64,000 bases of DNA from Tumebacillus avium (GCF_002162355.1 NZ_CP021434.1:3158001-3222000), one strand, 5' to 3'; positions 16,043 to 25,954 are shown, counted from the stretch's first letter. Notes: a model not told the origin generated them from the letters alone. Program-made: numbers and translations.

Positions 16043-16555
16043 ATGGCTAAGCGTCAAACGATCTGGTTGTCCACGATGATGGTGCTCTCCCTCATGCTGA
16101 TCGGTTTCTACACCGTCAACAACAACGTCGAGCCGGTCAACACCGACCCGGCACAAACGGCAAGCCAGCAGGACAAAGGCGGTGAGCAGCCGGTGGTAGC
16201 GGAAGGCAGCGACTTCTTCATTAAAATGCACCTCGATGCGCAAGAGAAGTTCTCCGCCCGCGTTGAAGAGCTGAACAACATGATCGCGTCCGGCAAAGAT
16301 GCAAACGAAGTGGAAAAAGCGAAAAAAGAGCTGGAGACGATGAACAACCTCGATGAGAAGATCGAAAGCACGATCGACCTGATCACCGCAGAAGGCTACC
16401 CGGATGCATTCATCGAAGCGAAAGACAACAACAAGTTCCACGTCACCGTGCAGGCGCAAGACCTCGACAAGATGAAAGCGGTCAAGATCATTGGCATCGT
16501 GGCGAAGGAGATGGGCGTTTCCTCCTCCAAAGTCATCGTCGAAAAGCACAACTAA
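16043..16555 (+). CDS. spoIIIAH: stage III sporulation protein AH
   Basis: A 170-aa membrane-anchored protein whose intermembrane domain pairs with SpoIIQ from the forespore. The start MAKRQTIWLSTMMVLSLMLIGFYTVNN (anchor) and the C-terminal YscJ/FliF-like domain with FHVTVQAQDLDKMKAVKIIGIVAKEMG are typical. AAGGAGG lies upstream of the ATG. It is the last gene of the operon and is followed by a terminator. Confidence 0.95.
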   Translation: MAKRQTIWLSTMMVLSLMLIGFYTVNNNVEPVNTDPAQTASQQDKGGEQPVVAEGSDFFIKMHLDAQEKFSARVEELNNMIASGKDANEVEKAKKELETMNNLDEKIESTIDLITAEGYPDAFIEAKDNNKFHVTVQAQDLDKMKAVKIIGIVAKEMGVSSSKVIVEKHN

Positions 16556-16560
16556 CAACT

Positions 16561-16603
16561 AAAAAAGTCCCCCTGGCAGCAATTCGGGCGAGGGGGATTT
16601 TTT
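16561..16603 (+). terminator. terminator of the spoIIIA operon
   Basis: AAAAAGTCCCCCT pairs with AGGGGGATTTTTT across a 16-base loop. It is A-rich on one side and T-rich on the other. Confidence 0.8.
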
Positions 16604-16638
16604 AACTGACCGAAAAGTAGAAAGAAAAACTTGGGTTA

Positions 16639-16647
16639 TGATATACT
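16639..16647 (+). promoter_or_regulatory. extended -10 promoter of accBC
   Basis: TGATATACT carries the extended TGn element and a near-consensus -10 about 57 bases before accB. No good -35 and no FapR operator is visible. Confidence 0.5.
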
Positions 16648-16704
16648 ATTGTGGATGTTGTGTACAAGAAATTACATAAATGCACGAGGAGTGTGACATA
16701 CAAC

Positions 16705-17214
16705 ATGTTCAAACTCAATGAAATCCGCGAATTGGTGCGTCTGCTCGATGAGACGAGCATCGCCGAATTCAACTACGAAATAGAAGGCGCCAAGCTGTCG
16801 ATCAAGAAGACGGCAGAAGGCGTGCAAGTGCTGGCTCCGGTCGTACAAGCCGCTCCGGCAGCAGCACCGGCGGCAGCGCCTGTCGCAGCAGCACCGGCTC
16901 CGGCAGCAGCTCCTGCTCCGGCCGCACCGGCAGCAGCACCCGCTCCGGCAGCGCCGAAAGCGGAAGACCCGTCCTTACATAAAGTAGTGTCGCCGATGGT
17001 CGGCACCTTCTACAGCTCTCCGGCGCCGGACGCAGCTGCGTATGTAAAAGCGGGCGCGCGCGTCGAAGAGAAGACGATCGTCTGCATCGTGGAAGCGATG
17101 AAGCTGATGAACGAGATCGAAGCGGATGTGCGCGGCGAAATCGTCGAAGTGCTGGTCGAAAACGGTCAGCTGGTTGAATACGGTCAGCCGCTCTTCTTGG
17201 TAAAGGTTGACTAG
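16705..17214 (+). CDS. accB: acetyl-CoA carboxylase biotin carboxyl carrier protein
   Basis: A 169-aa carrier that holds the biotin used by AccC and the carboxyltransferase in malonyl-CoA synthesis. The N-terminal [17 protein letters not shown] domain is followed by a long Ala/Pro linker (about residues 50-90) and the biotinyl domain with [10 protein letters not shown], whose lysine is the biotinylation site. ATG 16705 matches the family start; GAGGAG is 13 bases upstream, a rather long spacing. It is directly followed by accC, the usual Firmicutes pair. Confidence 0.96.
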   Translation: MFKLNEIRELVRLLDETSIAEFNYEIEGAKLSIKKTAEGVQVLAPVVQAAPAAAPAAAPVAAAPAPAAAPAPAAPAAAPAPAAPKAEDPSLHKVVSPMVGTFYSSPAPDAAAYVKAGARVEEKTIVCIVEAMKLMNEIEADVRGEIVEVLVENGQLVEYGQPLFLVKVD

Positions 17215-17231
17215 AACGGGGGACTTTGCGA

Positions 17232-18566
<1,335 letters not shown>

Positions 18567-18575
<9 letters not shown>

Positions 18576-18595
18576 AAGGACAGGAAGTTTATACT
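18567..18595 (+). promoter_or_regulatory. sigma-A promoter of the yqhY-amaP group
   Basis: TTGTCA (18567-18572, overlapping the accC stop) and TATACT (18590-18595) have a 17-base spacer, which is a near-consensus promoter. Confidence 0.75.
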
Positions 18596-18636
18596 AATAG
18601 AAACAGGGACAAGATGAGGAAGGGAGCGAATCAGCC

Positions 18637-19059
18637 ATGAATATGGAGTTTGATACGACCGATATGGGCAACATTCGCATTGCGAACGAAGTGATCGAGA
18701 TCATCGCCGGTCTCGCCGCGACCGAAGTGCGCGGGGTCGCCGGGATGTCGGGCGGCGTAGCAGGCGGCATCGCCGAACTGCTCGGCCGCAAGAACCTCGC
18801 CAAAGGCGTCAAGGTTGAAGTCGGTCAAAAACAATGCGCGGTGGACGTGTCCATCGTTGCTGAATACGGTGTGCGGATCCCGGAAGTCGCCAGCGAGATC
18901 CAAGACAACATCAAGCGCGCCATCGAGAGCATGACGGGACTGGAAGTCGTCGAAGTCAATGTTCACGTGCTTGGCGTCACCTTCAAGGGCAAGGACGAGG
19001 AAAACGGCAGCAAGGAAGAGGAACGAGCGCCGCAACAACCGCCGAGCCGCGTGCTGTAA
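18637..19059 (+). CDS. yqhY: Asp23/Gls24 family protein YqhY
   Basis: A 140-aa Asp23-family protein. The core (GNIRIANEVIEIIAGLAATEVRGVAGMSG, then VDVSIVAEYGVRIPEVASEIQDNIKRAIESMTGLEVVEVNVHV) is complete, with a charged, Pro-rich tail. In B. subtilis yqhY lies between accC and nusB, as here, and has been linked to acetyl-CoA carboxylase control. A terminator follows within 40 bases. Confidence 0.92.
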   Translation: MNMEFDTTDMGNIRIANEVIEIIAGLAATEVRGVAGMSGGVAGGIAELLGRKNLAKGVKVEVGQKQCAVDVSIVAEYGVRIPEVASEIQDNIKRAIESMTGLEVVEVNVHVLGVTFKGKDEENGSKEEERAPQQPPSRVL

Positions 19060-19074
19060 AGATTGTTCCGTGAA

Positions 19075-19098
19075 CCCCCCTGATCTGCAGGGGGTTTT
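19075..19098 (+). terminator. intercistronic terminator between yqhY and amaP
   Basis: CCCCC and GGGGG flank TGATCTGCA and are followed by TTTT. A short T-tract suggests partial read-through. Confidence 0.65.
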
Positions 19099-19123
19099 AT
19101 GGCTAGGAGAGGAGGACAAGCTT

Positions 19124-19657
19124 TTGAAACTGTTTCCACGCATCATCCTGTGGCTGTACGCGCTCGGGGTCGCGGCAGCTTGTGTCGTCATCCTGTTGCA
19201 ATACGCAGGCACCGAAGTGCTTGGCCGCAATTTTGAAATCTACGATGACGGCGCAGCGGCAGCGGTGATTTTCCTGCTGCTCTCGATCTTCTTTTTGATC
19301 TACCGCTCCAAACGCGGTGACCATGAGCCGCAGACGATCACGCACAAGCTGGACAACGGGGATCTCAAGATCTCCTACGACACCTTGGAGCAACTCGCGC
19401 TGAAAGCTGCATCCCGCGTGCGCGGCGTATCCGATCTGAAAGCGCGCGTGCATCTGAACGAAGGCGGCACGATGCGCATCGCCATGAAATTTTCGATCGA
19501 AGCAGGTCTGGAGATTCCGAAGACGACAGCCGAACTGCAGGACGCGGTCAAACACTTTGTGGAACAAACGACCGGGATTCCGGTTGAACAAGTGACGGTC
19601 TACGTACTGGAACTGGCCCAGGCGCAGACAGCTGTCGTCAAGAAGCGGGTGGAGTAG
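19124..19657 (+). CDS. amaP: AmaP-like membrane-anchored Asp23-family protein
   Basis: A 177-aa protein with two membrane helices (about residues 5-24 and 42-60) followed by an Asp23-like domain (SYDTLEQLALKAASRVRGVSDLKARVHL, later IPVEQVTVYVLEL). AmaP anchors Asp23 to the membrane in Staphylococcus. The TTG at 19124 is chosen because AGAGGAGGA ends 7 bases upstream. It is followed 3 bases later by a DUF2273 gene, the normal amaP partner. Confidence 0.85.
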   Translation: MKLFPRIILWLYALGVAAACVVILLQYAGTEVLGRNFEIYDDGAAAAVIFLLLSIFFLIYRSKRGDHEPQTITHKLDNGDLKISYDTLEQLALKAASRVRGVSDLKARVHLNEGGTMRIAMKFSIEAGLEIPKTTAELQDAVKHFVEQTTGIPVEQVTVYVLELAQAQTAVVKKRVE

Positions 19658-19660
19658 ATC

Positions 19661-19888
19661 ATGGACAAGTGGCTGAAGCTGTTTGAAACGCTCTCCGGCA
19701 ATAAGAAACTGCTCGGTACTGTCATCGGCGTGCTGTTCGGCCTGTTTTTCCTGATCTTCGGACTGCTCAAGACGATCATCTTCGGCTTTTTCGTGGTCGG
19801 CGGCTTTTATGTCGGCAAGATGATTGACGAGCGCGAAGACTGGCGTGATGTGATCGATAAGATCGTACCCGATAAGTACCGGGACTAA
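19661..19888 (+). CDS. DUF2273 small membrane protein
   Basis: A 75-aa protein with two hydrophobic helices separated by a short turn (about residues 15-52) and a charged C-terminus ending DKIVPDKYRD. This matches DUF2273 proteins, which accompany amaP and Asp23-family genes. It probably forms part of a membrane-bound Asp23 assembly. A terminator immediately follows the stop. Confidence 0.85.
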   Translation: MDKWLKLFETLSGNKKLLGTVIGVLFGLFFLIFGLLKTIIFGFFVVGGFYVGKMIDEREDWRDVIDKIVPDKYRD

Positions 19889-19916
19889 CCACCAGAACTT
19901 GGTGGTTTCCTTTTTG
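19887..19916 (+). terminator. terminator before nusB
   Basis: AACCACC and GGTGGTT form the stem around AGAACTT, followed by TCCTTTTTG. Confidence 0.65.
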
Positions 19917-19964
19917 TCCTTCGGGAATACTAACAGAAACAAGACGATATAAGGAGTGCGAGAG

Positions 19965-20393
19965 ATGAGCCGTAGAACTTCTCGTGAGTTTGCGTTGCAA
20001 GGATTGTTCCAGATTGATGTCGCTAAGGCGGATGTGCTCGAGGCGATTGAGCATGTGCTTGAACAGGAAGGTGCTGAGATCGACCCGATGTTCGTGCGCG
20101 ACCTGGTGAACGGAACCACCAAGCATGTTGATAAGATTGACGCGGTGCTGAGCAAACACACCACCGGCTGGGATTTGAACCGGATGGCGAACGTGGACCG
20201 CAACGTCCTGCGCATGGCGCTGTACGAAATGCTGTTCCATGATGAGACGCCGACTTCGGTTGTGCTGGACGAAGCGATCGACATGGCGAAGGCGTTCTCG
20301 ACGCCCGACTCGGGCAAATTCGTCAACGGCGTGCTGGCGAAGATCGTGCCGGAGATGGACGGGCTGCGCGGCGAGTTCGCAGCGCAGGAGTAG
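19965..20393 (+). CDS. nusB: transcription antitermination factor NusB
   Basis: A 142-aa all-helical RNA-binding protein of rRNA antitermination. MSRRTSREFALQGLFQID, NRMANVDRNVLRMALYEML and TPTSVVLDEAIDMAKAFSTPDSGKFVNGVL are diagnostic. ATG 19965 has AAGGAG 8 bases upstream. The gene after it (Kae1-like) starts 4 bases downstream. Confidence 0.96.
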   Translation: MSRRTSREFALQGLFQIDVAKADVLEAIEHVLEQEGAEIDPMFVRDLVNGTTKHVDKIDAVLSKHTTGWDLNRMANVDRNVLRMALYEMLFHDETPTSVVLDEAIDMAKAFSTPDSGKFVNGVLAKIVPEMDGLRGEFAAQE

Positions 20394-20397
20394 TCGA

Positions 20398-21339
20398 ATG
20401 TACGTGCTTGGCATCGACACCAGCAACTATACCACCTCGGTCTGCCTGATCGACGAAGCCGGGCAGATCGTCAAGGAGGAGCGTCAACTGCTCCTGGTGG
20501 AACAAGGGGAAAGAGGGCTGCAGCAATCGGCGGCCCTCTTCCAACATGTTCAGAACCTGCCTACTATGATCGAACGGCTCGGGAATTTGACCGGCCAGCT
20601 GCGCGCGGTGATCGCTTCCACGCGTCCCAGACGCCTCGAAGGCTCCTACATGCCGGTGTTTACAACCGGCAGCGGCATGGGGCGGGCGCTGGCGTCGACG
20701 CACGGGGTGCCGTTTTTCGAAACGACTCATCAGGAGGGCCATATCTCGGCAGGTGAAGGCAGTGCCGGGGTGGTGCCGGCCGACCATTTCCTCGCCGTGC
20801 ATCTGTCCGGCGGCACGACCGACTTGCTGGAAGTCAGACGGCTTGCCGACGGCTACGACATCGCGGAGCTGGGCACGTCGACCGACTTGCACGCCGGGCA
20901 GTTTGTCGACCGCGTCGGCGTGGCGCTGGGGCTCCCGTTCCCGGCCGGTCCGCATCTGGAAAAATTGGCCCGGGAATCCGCCGACGAAGAGGTGACATTG
21001 CCGTCTCCCGTCGACGGGTACAACCTGTCCTTGGCAGGGCCTGAGACAGCGGCGATGCGTCTGATCGCCTCAGGCGCCAACCCGGCCGACGTGGCGCGGG
21101 CGGTGGAGCGTTGCATCGCCAAAGGCTTGGAGAAAGTCCTGCGCAAAGCGGTGCAGGAACTTGGGGTGAAGTCGCTGTTGATCGTCGGCGGCGTCGCGGC
21201 CAACCTGTACATCCGCGAGCGGCTCGTCTACCGCCTGGAGCACCGCGCAGTCGGGGCTAAGCTGTATTTTGCCCTGCCGAAATATTCGACCGACAACGCA
21301 TTTGGCGTGGCCAGGCTCGGGTTACAACTTCTACCGTAA
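20398..21339 (+). CDS. Kae1/TsaD-like (peptidase M22) protein
   Basis: A 313-aa ASKHA-fold protein related to TsaD/Kae1. The start YVLGIDTSNYTTSVCLID is the phosphate-1 loop. HQEGH (about residue 113) keeps the HxxxH metal site, followed by AVHLSGGTTDLLEV, and LIVGGVAANLYIRERL near the C-terminus matches the GGVAAN motif. Canonical TsaD makes the t6A tRNA modification with TsaB/TsaE, but this version lacks the usual GGHT-type context and differs in the HMEAH region, so it is probably a paralogue of unknown role. Its start is 4 bases after nusB. Confidence 0.82.
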   Translation: MYVLGIDTSNYTTSVCLIDEAGQIVKEERQLLLVEQGERGLQQSAALFQHVQNLPTMIERLGNLTGQLRAVIASTRPRRLEGSYMPVFTTGSGMGRALASTHGVPFFETTHQEGHISAGEGSAGVVPADHFLAVHLSGGTTDLLEVRRLADGYDIAELGTSTDLHAGQFVDRVGVALGLPFPAGPHLEKLARESADEEVTLPSPVDGYNLSLAGPETAAMRLIASGANPADVARAVERCIAKGLEKVLRKAVQELGVKSLLIVGGVAANLYIRERLVYRLEHRAVGAKLYFALPKYSTDNAFGVARLGLQLLP

Positions 21340-21345
21340 TCGAGC

Positions 21346-21374
21346 TTGGTTAAATCATAAAATTATTGTATAAT
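21346..21374 (+). promoter_or_regulatory. sigma-A promoter of the ferredoxin-NADP reductase gene
   Basis: TTGGTT (21346-21351) and consensus TATAAT (21369-21374) are 17 bases apart. A Spo0A-box core TGTCGAA lies downstream at 21399-21405. Confidence 0.8.
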
Positions 21375-21398
21375 AGATTTTGCCTTACTCGAAAAACT

Positions 21399-21405
21399 TG
21401 TCGAA
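21399..21405 (+). promoter_or_regulatory. Spo0A-box core downstream of the reductase promoter
   Basis: TTGTCGAAAAA context with core TGTCGAA, about 20 bases after the predicted transcription start. Binding there would block elongation or initiation. The match is exact to the core; function is inferred. Confidence 0.5.
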
Positions 21406-21437
21406 AAAAATAGAGAATGATCATGGAGGAAGTTAGC

Positions 21438-22448
21438 ATGGCAGACGTACAAGATCTGAAACATGATGCTGAGGTGTTTGATATTACGATCGTAGGCGGC
21501 GGACCGTGCGGCTTGTTCACCGCGTTCTATGCCGGGATTCGCGATGCGAAGACCAAGATCATCGATTCGCTTCCGCAGCTCGGCGGCCAATTGGCAGAGC
21601 TGTATCCGGAGAAATATATTTATGATGTGGCGGGCTTCCCGAAAGTATTGGCGCGCGACCTCGTCAACAACCTCAAAGAGCAGGCGTTCCAATACAACCC
21701 GACCGTCTGCCTGAACGAGCGCGTCATCGGCCTTCAGAAGCTCGAAGACGGCACGTTTGAACTGACCACCAACACCACGGTGCACCGTTCGAAGACGGTG
21801 ATCATCACCGCAGGCATCGGCGCATTTACCCCGCGCTCCCTGCCGGCTGAAAACACCAAGGACTTCGAAGGCAAAGGCATCCATTACTTCATCGACAACC
21901 TGCAGAGCCACAAAGGCAAGCAGGCGCTCGTCGTTGGCGGCGGCGACTCCGCAGTCGACTACGCGCTGATGCTTGAAGAAGTATGCGACAAGGTGACCTT
22001 GATCCACCGCCGCGACCAGTTCCGCGCGCATGAAGAGTCGGTCAAGAAGCTGTATGATTCGAAAGTCGACGTCAAAGTCTTCAATGAGCTGAAGTCGGTG
22101 CACGGCGCAGACGCATTGGAAAAGGCGGTCCTCGTCAACAACAAGGACAAGTCCACCGAAGAGATCGATGTCAACCTGATCATCGGCGCACTGGGCTTCT
22201 CCGCTTCCCTCGGCCCGATCCTCGAGTGGGGTCTGGAAGTGGAAGACAACATGATCGTCGTCAACACCAAGATGGAGACGAACATCCCGGGCATCTACGC
22301 TGCGGGCGACATCGTCACCTACCCGGGCAAGGTCAAGCTGATCGCGACCGGCTTTGGCGAAGCGCCGACCGCTGTCAACAACGCGAAGCAGTTCTTCGAC
22401 CCGAACGCGAAGCTGCATCCGGGCCACTCTTCGAACCGCAAAGAATAG
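21438..22448 (+). CDS. ferredoxin--NADP+ reductase, type 2
   Basis: A 336-aa FAD/NAD(P)H oxidoreductase of the thioredoxin-reductase-like FNR2 class (YumC/TrxB-like). FAD motif [16 protein letters not shown] is at the N-terminus, the NADPH domain has [13 protein letters not shown], and [22 protein letters not shown] is at the C-terminus. The redox CxxC of thioredoxin reductase is absent, which defines the FNR2 group. It transfers electrons between NADPH and ferredoxin or flavodoxin. ATG 21438 with GGAGGA upstream is preferred over ATG 21417. Confidence 0.94.
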   Translation: MADVQDLKHDAEVFDITIVGGGPCGLFTAFYAGIRDAKTKIIDSLPQLGGQLAELYPEKYIYDVAGFPKVLARDLVNNLKEQAFQYNPTVCLNERVIGLQKLEDGTFELTTNTTVHRSKTVIITAGIGAFTPRSLPAENTKDFEGKGIHYFIDNLQSHKGKQALVVGGGDSAVDYALMLEEVCDKVTLIHRRDQFRAHEESVKKLYDSKVDVKVFNELKSVHGADALEKAVLVNNKDKSTEEIDVNLIIGALGFSASLGPILEWGLEVEDNMIVVNTKMETNIPGIYAAGDIVTYPGKVKLIATGFGEAPTAVNNAKQFFDPNAKLHPGHSSNRKE

Positions 22449-22462
22449 TTCTGACCAAGAGA

Positions 22463-22490
22463 GTTCACGCCGCACAGGCGTGAACTTTTT
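22463..22490 (+). terminator. terminator after the reductase
   Basis: Perfect 9-bp stem GTTCACGCC/GGCGTGAAC with a 5-base loop followed by a T-run. Confidence 0.9.
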
Positions 22491-22495
22491 TATGG

Positions 22496-22522
22496 TATGA
22501 TAAGCCTGTGATTTTTGTCGAA
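22496..22522 (+). promoter_or_regulatory. -10 element and Spo0A-box core before xseA
   Basis: TATGAT at 22496-22501 could be the -10 of the xse-ispA transcript. TTTTGTCGAAAAA (core 22516-22522) is an excellent Spo0A-box match between it and the xseA start. Confidence 0.5.
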
Positions 22523-22538
22523 AAAGCGAGTTGATACC

Positions 22539-23903
22539 ATGTTGCAAACCCAACAGCACATTCCGACCGTTTCGGAACTGACTGCGAAGATCAAAGGGAT
22601 GTTTGAATCGGACCCCCAGTTGCAAGACTGTTTTGTAAGGGGGGAGATCTCCAACTTTACCCACCATAGCAAAGGGCACATGTATTTTACGCTGAAAGAT
22701 TCGCAGAGCCGGATCAAAAGCGTAATGTTTGCGGGGAACAACCGCTATTTGAAGTTCGTCCCGAAAGAAGGCATGAAGGTGATCGCGCACGGGTATGTGT
22801 CGGTCTTTGACCGCGACGGCGCATATCAGTTTTACGTGGATGACCTGCAGCCGGACGGGCTGGGTTCGCTGTTTTTAGCGTTTCAGCAGCTGAAAGAGCA
22901 ACTGGAGCGCGAAGGGCTTTTTGATCCGATGCACAAGAAGCCGATCCCGCGCTACCCGCGTGTCGTGGGCGTCATCACCTCGCCGACGGGCGCTGCGGTG
23001 CGCGACATCATCACCACCATTCGCCGCCGCTATCCGGTGGCGCATATCCTGCTGCATCCGGTCATCGTGCAAGGGCCGACGGCAGCCGCTTCGGTCGCCG
23101 ATGCGATCGCGGCAATGAATGCACTGAACGAAGTGGATGTGCTGATCGTCGGGCGCGGCGGCGGGTCGCTGGAAGAGCTGTGGGCGTTTAACGAAGAGCC
23201 GGTCGTGCGCGCCATTTATGCTTCGCTGATTCCGGTCATCTCTGCGGTCGGGCATGAGACCGACACGACGCTGGCCGATTATGTGGCCGACTTCCGTGCG
23301 GCAACGCCGACCGCAGCGGCGGAGATCGCCGTACCGAACTTGTATGACCTGAAGCAGCATGTCGAGCTGTTGACAAACAGGCTGCACCGTGCGCTGGACG
23401 GGAAGATGCGCGACGCGAAACAGCGCATTCAGCGCATTGAGACCTCGACCGTCTTTACCCGTCCGACCCATCAGCTGCACCAGTGGCAACAGGTGGTAGA
23501 CAACGCGGAAGACCGGCTGCAGCTGGCCTTGACCAAGCTGTCCGGCCAAAGCGAGCGCCGGTTGGCCCAACTCGAAGGGCGATTGCTGCGGACAAGCCCG
23601 ATCGAGCGGGCGAAGCGGATGGATCAGACGCTGAAGTATACGGTCGAGCGCCTGCAGCGCTCTGCTGCCGACCGGGTCGGCAAAGAAGCGGGCAAGTTTG
23701 AACGCCTGCTCGACAAACTGGACGTGTTAAGCCCGCTGTCGGTGATGAAGCGCGGCTATTCCCTGACCTACACGGGTGACAAGCAACAGTTGATCAAGAG
23801 CATCGACGACGTGCAGCTTGGCGACAAGGTGCAGGTGCGCGTTGGAGACGGCTGGATCGACTGTTCGGTATGGGGACTGGAGGAGGAGAAAACGAATGGC
23901 TGA
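22539..23903 (+). CDS. xseA: exodeoxyribonuclease VII large subunit
   Basis: A 454-aa catalytic subunit of exonuclease VII, which degrades single-stranded DNA. The N-terminal OB-fold (FVRGEISNFTHHSKGHMYFTLKD), the VVGVITSPTGAAVRDI segment, VGRGGGSLEELWAFN and HETDTTLADYVADFRAATPTAAAE are all present. A long coiled-coil follows (about residues 260-390). ATG 22539 is the best family-length start though its ribosome site is weak. The gene overlaps xseB by 8 bases. Confidence 0.95.
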   Translation: MLQTQQHIPTVSELTAKIKGMFESDPQLQDCFVRGEISNFTHHSKGHMYFTLKDSQSRIKSVMFAGNNRYLKFVPKEGMKVIAHGYVSVFDRDGAYQFYVDDLQPDGLGSLFLAFQQLKEQLEREGLFDPMHKKPIPRYPRVVGVITSPTGAAVRDIITTIRRRYPVAHILLHPVIVQGPTAAASVADAIAAMNALNEVDVLIVGRGGGSLEELWAFNEEPVVRAIYASLIPVISAVGHETDTTLADYVADFRAATPTAAAEIAVPNLYDLKQHVELLTNRLHRALDGKMRDAKQRIQRIETSTVFTRPTHQLHQWQQVVDNAEDRLQLALTKLSGQSERRLAQLEGRLLRTSPIERAKRMDQTLKYTVERLQRSAADRVGKEAGKFERLLDKLDVLSPLSVMKRGYSLTYTGDKQQLIKSIDDVQLGDKVQVRVGDGWIDCSVWGLEEEKTNG

Positions 23904-24141
23904 CAGCAAAAAACAAGAGCAGGAACAGACATTTGAACAGGCGCTGGAGCGTCTGGAAGCGATCGTGCGCGCGATGGAAGCGGGCGATCTGCCGCTGGAA
24001 AAGGCGATTTCCGAGTTCCAGGAAGGCATGCAGTTGGCGCGCATCTGCCGCGAGAAGCTTGATCAGGCGGAACAGAAGATCGAGATGCTGGTCGCAGAAG
24101 CGGGCGGGCTGACCAAAAAATCTTTTCAAACAGAGGAATGA
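23896..24141 (+). CDS. xseB: exodeoxyribonuclease VII small subunit
   Basis: An 81-aa helical protein. TFEQALERLEAIVRAMEAGDLPLEKAISEFQEGMQLARIC is the family signature. It binds along the XseA coiled-coil. AGGAGGAG precedes the ATG. It ends 10 bases before ispA, the usual xseA-xseB-ispA order. Confidence 0.96.
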   Translation: MADSKKQEQEQTFEQALERLEAIVRAMEAGDLPLEKAISEFQEGMQLARICREKLDQAEQKIEMLVAEAGGLTKKSFQTEE

Positions 24142-24151
24142 GTAAACGAAC

Positions 24152-25045
24152 ATGAGCCAAGAGGATCTCAAACAGTATCTTCGCACGATGAGCGAGCGGA
24201 TCGAGCTGGCGATGGACCAACTTGTGCCGCCTCAAGACCAATATCCAGAAGCTCTCTATGACGCGATGCGCTACTCGCTGTTTGCGGGCGGCAAGCGCCT
24301 GCGCCCGGTACTGACCATGGCAACGGTCGAAGCGCTTGGCGGCGACGTGGAAGCGGCGCTGCCGGTGGCGTCGACCTTGGAGATGATCCACACCTATTCG
24401 CTGGTGCATGACGATCTGCCGGCGATGGATGATGACGATTACCGCCGCGGCAAGCTCACCAACCACAAGGTGTACGGCGAAGCGACGGCGATCCTCGCCG
24501 GGGACGGGCTCTTGACCCAGGCGTTCCAAGTGCTCGGCACAATCGACGCTCAAGGCCGCGAAGCGGTGCTGCTGCGCATCGTCGGCGAGTTGGCGACGGC
24601 AGCCGGTTCGGTCGGCATGATTGCCGGCCAGATGGCCGACATGGAGAATGAAGGGATGAAAGCGGACGAAGAGCGCCTCGCCTTCATTCATGCGCACAAG
24701 ACCGGGGCGCTGCTGACCGCGTCGGTGCGCATCGGCGCCATTTTTGCTGAAGCGAGCGAAGACCAGCTGCTGGCGCTGACCTCCTACGCGCAAAAAATCG
24801 GCCTGGCCTTCCAGATCGTCGATGACATCCTCGATGTGGTGGGCGAAGCGGAGAAGCTGGGCAAAGCGGTCGGAGCAGACGCTGCGCACGGCAAATCGAC
24901 CTACCCGGTGCTCTACGGGCTGGAGGAGTCGCGCGAGATGGTGCGCCGCCTGACTGCAGAAGCGCATCAGGCGCTGCAAAGCGTTCCGCTGCGGACCAAC
25001 CGCCTGCAGGAGATCGCCGACTGGCTGGTCAACCGCGACGTGTAA
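24152..25045 (+). CDS. ispA: polyprenyl (farnesyl) diphosphate synthase
   Basis: A 297-aa trans-prenyltransferase that condenses IPP with DMAPP/GPP to make farnesyl diphosphate. The first Asp-rich motif is HDDLPAMDDDDYRRGK (about residues 88-103) and the second is VDDILDVVGEAEKLGK. FAGGKRLRPVL is the IPP-binding segment. It sits with xseAB and upstream of dxs, the first isoprenoid-pathway enzyme, as in many Bacilli. Confidence 0.94.
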   Translation: MSQEDLKQYLRTMSERIELAMDQLVPPQDQYPEALYDAMRYSLFAGGKRLRPVLTMATVEALGGDVEAALPVASTLEMIHTYSLVHDDLPAMDDDDYRRGKLTNHKVYGEATAILAGDGLLTQAFQVLGTIDAQGREAVLLRIVGELATAAGSVGMIAGQMADMENEGMKADEERLAFIHAHKTGALLTASVRIGAIFAEASEDQLLALTSYAQKIGLAFQIVDDILDVVGEAEKLGKAVGADAAHGKSTYPVLYGLEESREMVRRLTAEAHQALQSVPLRTNRLQEIADWLVNRDV

Positions 25046-25051
25046 ACGAAA

Positions 25052-25081
25052 GCATGGGGTCATTTGCCCCGTGCTTTTTTT
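25052..25081 (+). terminator. terminator after ispA
   Basis: GCATGGGG/CCCCGTGC stem with one wobble, 7-base loop and T7. Confidence 0.85.
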
Positions 25082-25143
25082 CATAGAGCGCAAGGAAACG
25101 ACACACACTAGCCTTACAAGGATTTTCCAAGGGAGGCTTGTTC

Positions 25144-25923
25144 ATGGAAGAATATCGCTATCTATGGGCTCCGGTCGTGATCTTTATCGCCGGTTTTTTC
25201 TTATTGCGCATCGCCGGGAAGCGCGCAGTCGCCAACATGTCCAGCTTCGATCTGTTTGTGGTGGCCGCGATGGGCGCATCGCTGGGCGGGTTTATTACCG
25301 TGCCGGGCAATCTGAGCAAAACTCTGATCGGGGTGCTGGTCCTTGTACTCACCTATCTCGGCTGGTCGTACCTGATGCTGAACAACAAAATGCGGGTCGT
25401 GCTGAAAAATAAACCGTCCATTTTAGTGCATAAAGGACATATCAGTGAAACCGGCATGCGCGAAGCGCGTATAACAGTAACAGAGCTGCTGGGTCATTTG
25501 CGTATCAAAGGCTACAATTCGCTGGCCGATGTGGAGTTTGCGATCATGGAAGAGGCCGGTGAAATCTCCGTGATTCCCAAAGCATCGGTCCGGCCGATCC
25601 AGCCGGGCGATCTCGACCTGCAGGTGCCGCCTGTGCTGCGTCAGGTGCCGGTGTTCATCGACGGCGAGTGGATTGAAGATAACCTGAAAGTGCTCGGTTC
25701 CAGCAAAAACGATGTGATCATGAAACTGCAGGCACAAGGGGTGCTTGCGGCCAAAATCAAAGAACTGACGCTTGTCACGCTCGATGAGCAGGGGACGCTG
25801 TGGTATGATGCGGCCGACAAAAAGCCGAACGGACAAAAGCCGCCGAAGCAGTATGACAGCGGAGAACAGGCCACCACCGGCGTGCCGACGGAAGCATCGA
25901 AACAGGCGACAGAGAAAAATTAG
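25144..25923 (+). CDS. DUF421 (YetF/YcaP-like) membrane protein
   Basis: A 259-aa protein with three N-terminal membrane helices (about residues 8-23, 38-55, 60-77) and a cytosolic DUF421 domain. Signature segments are RIAGKRAVANMSSFDLFVVAAMGASLGG, SILVHKGHISETGMREARITVTELLGHLRIKGYNSLADVEFAIMEEAGEISVIPK. The tail (from about residue 225) is low-complexity and polar. The family includes spore-associated YetF-type proteins in Bacillus, but the biochemical role is unknown. GGGAGG lies upstream of the ATG. Confidence 0.88.
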   Translation: MEEYRYLWAPVVIFIAGFFLLRIAGKRAVANMSSFDLFVVAAMGASLGGFITVPGNLSKTLIGVLVLVLTYLGWSYLMLNNKMRVVLKNKPSILVHKGHISETGMREARITVTELLGHLRIKGYNSLADVEFAIMEEAGEISVIPKASVRPIQPGDLDLQVPPVLRQVPVFIDGEWIEDNLKVLGSSKNDVIMKLQAQGVLAAKIKELTLVTLDEQGTLWYDAADKKPNGQKPPKQYDSGEQATTGVPTEASKQATEKN

Positions 25924-25945
25924 GCAGGTAAGTAGCTGGCAGGTG

Positions 25946-25954
25946 TGATATAAT
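25946..25954 (+). promoter_or_regulatory. extended -10 promoter of dxs
   Basis: TGATATAAT combines TGn and consensus TATAAT about 64 bases before dxs. The -35 region is poor. Confidence 0.55.

Noticed and set aside
18585..19946. Shared ATACTAAYAGAAACARGAC block before yqhY and nusB
   Set aside because: The similarity is short and includes a promoter -10; chance or common promoter ancestry explains it.
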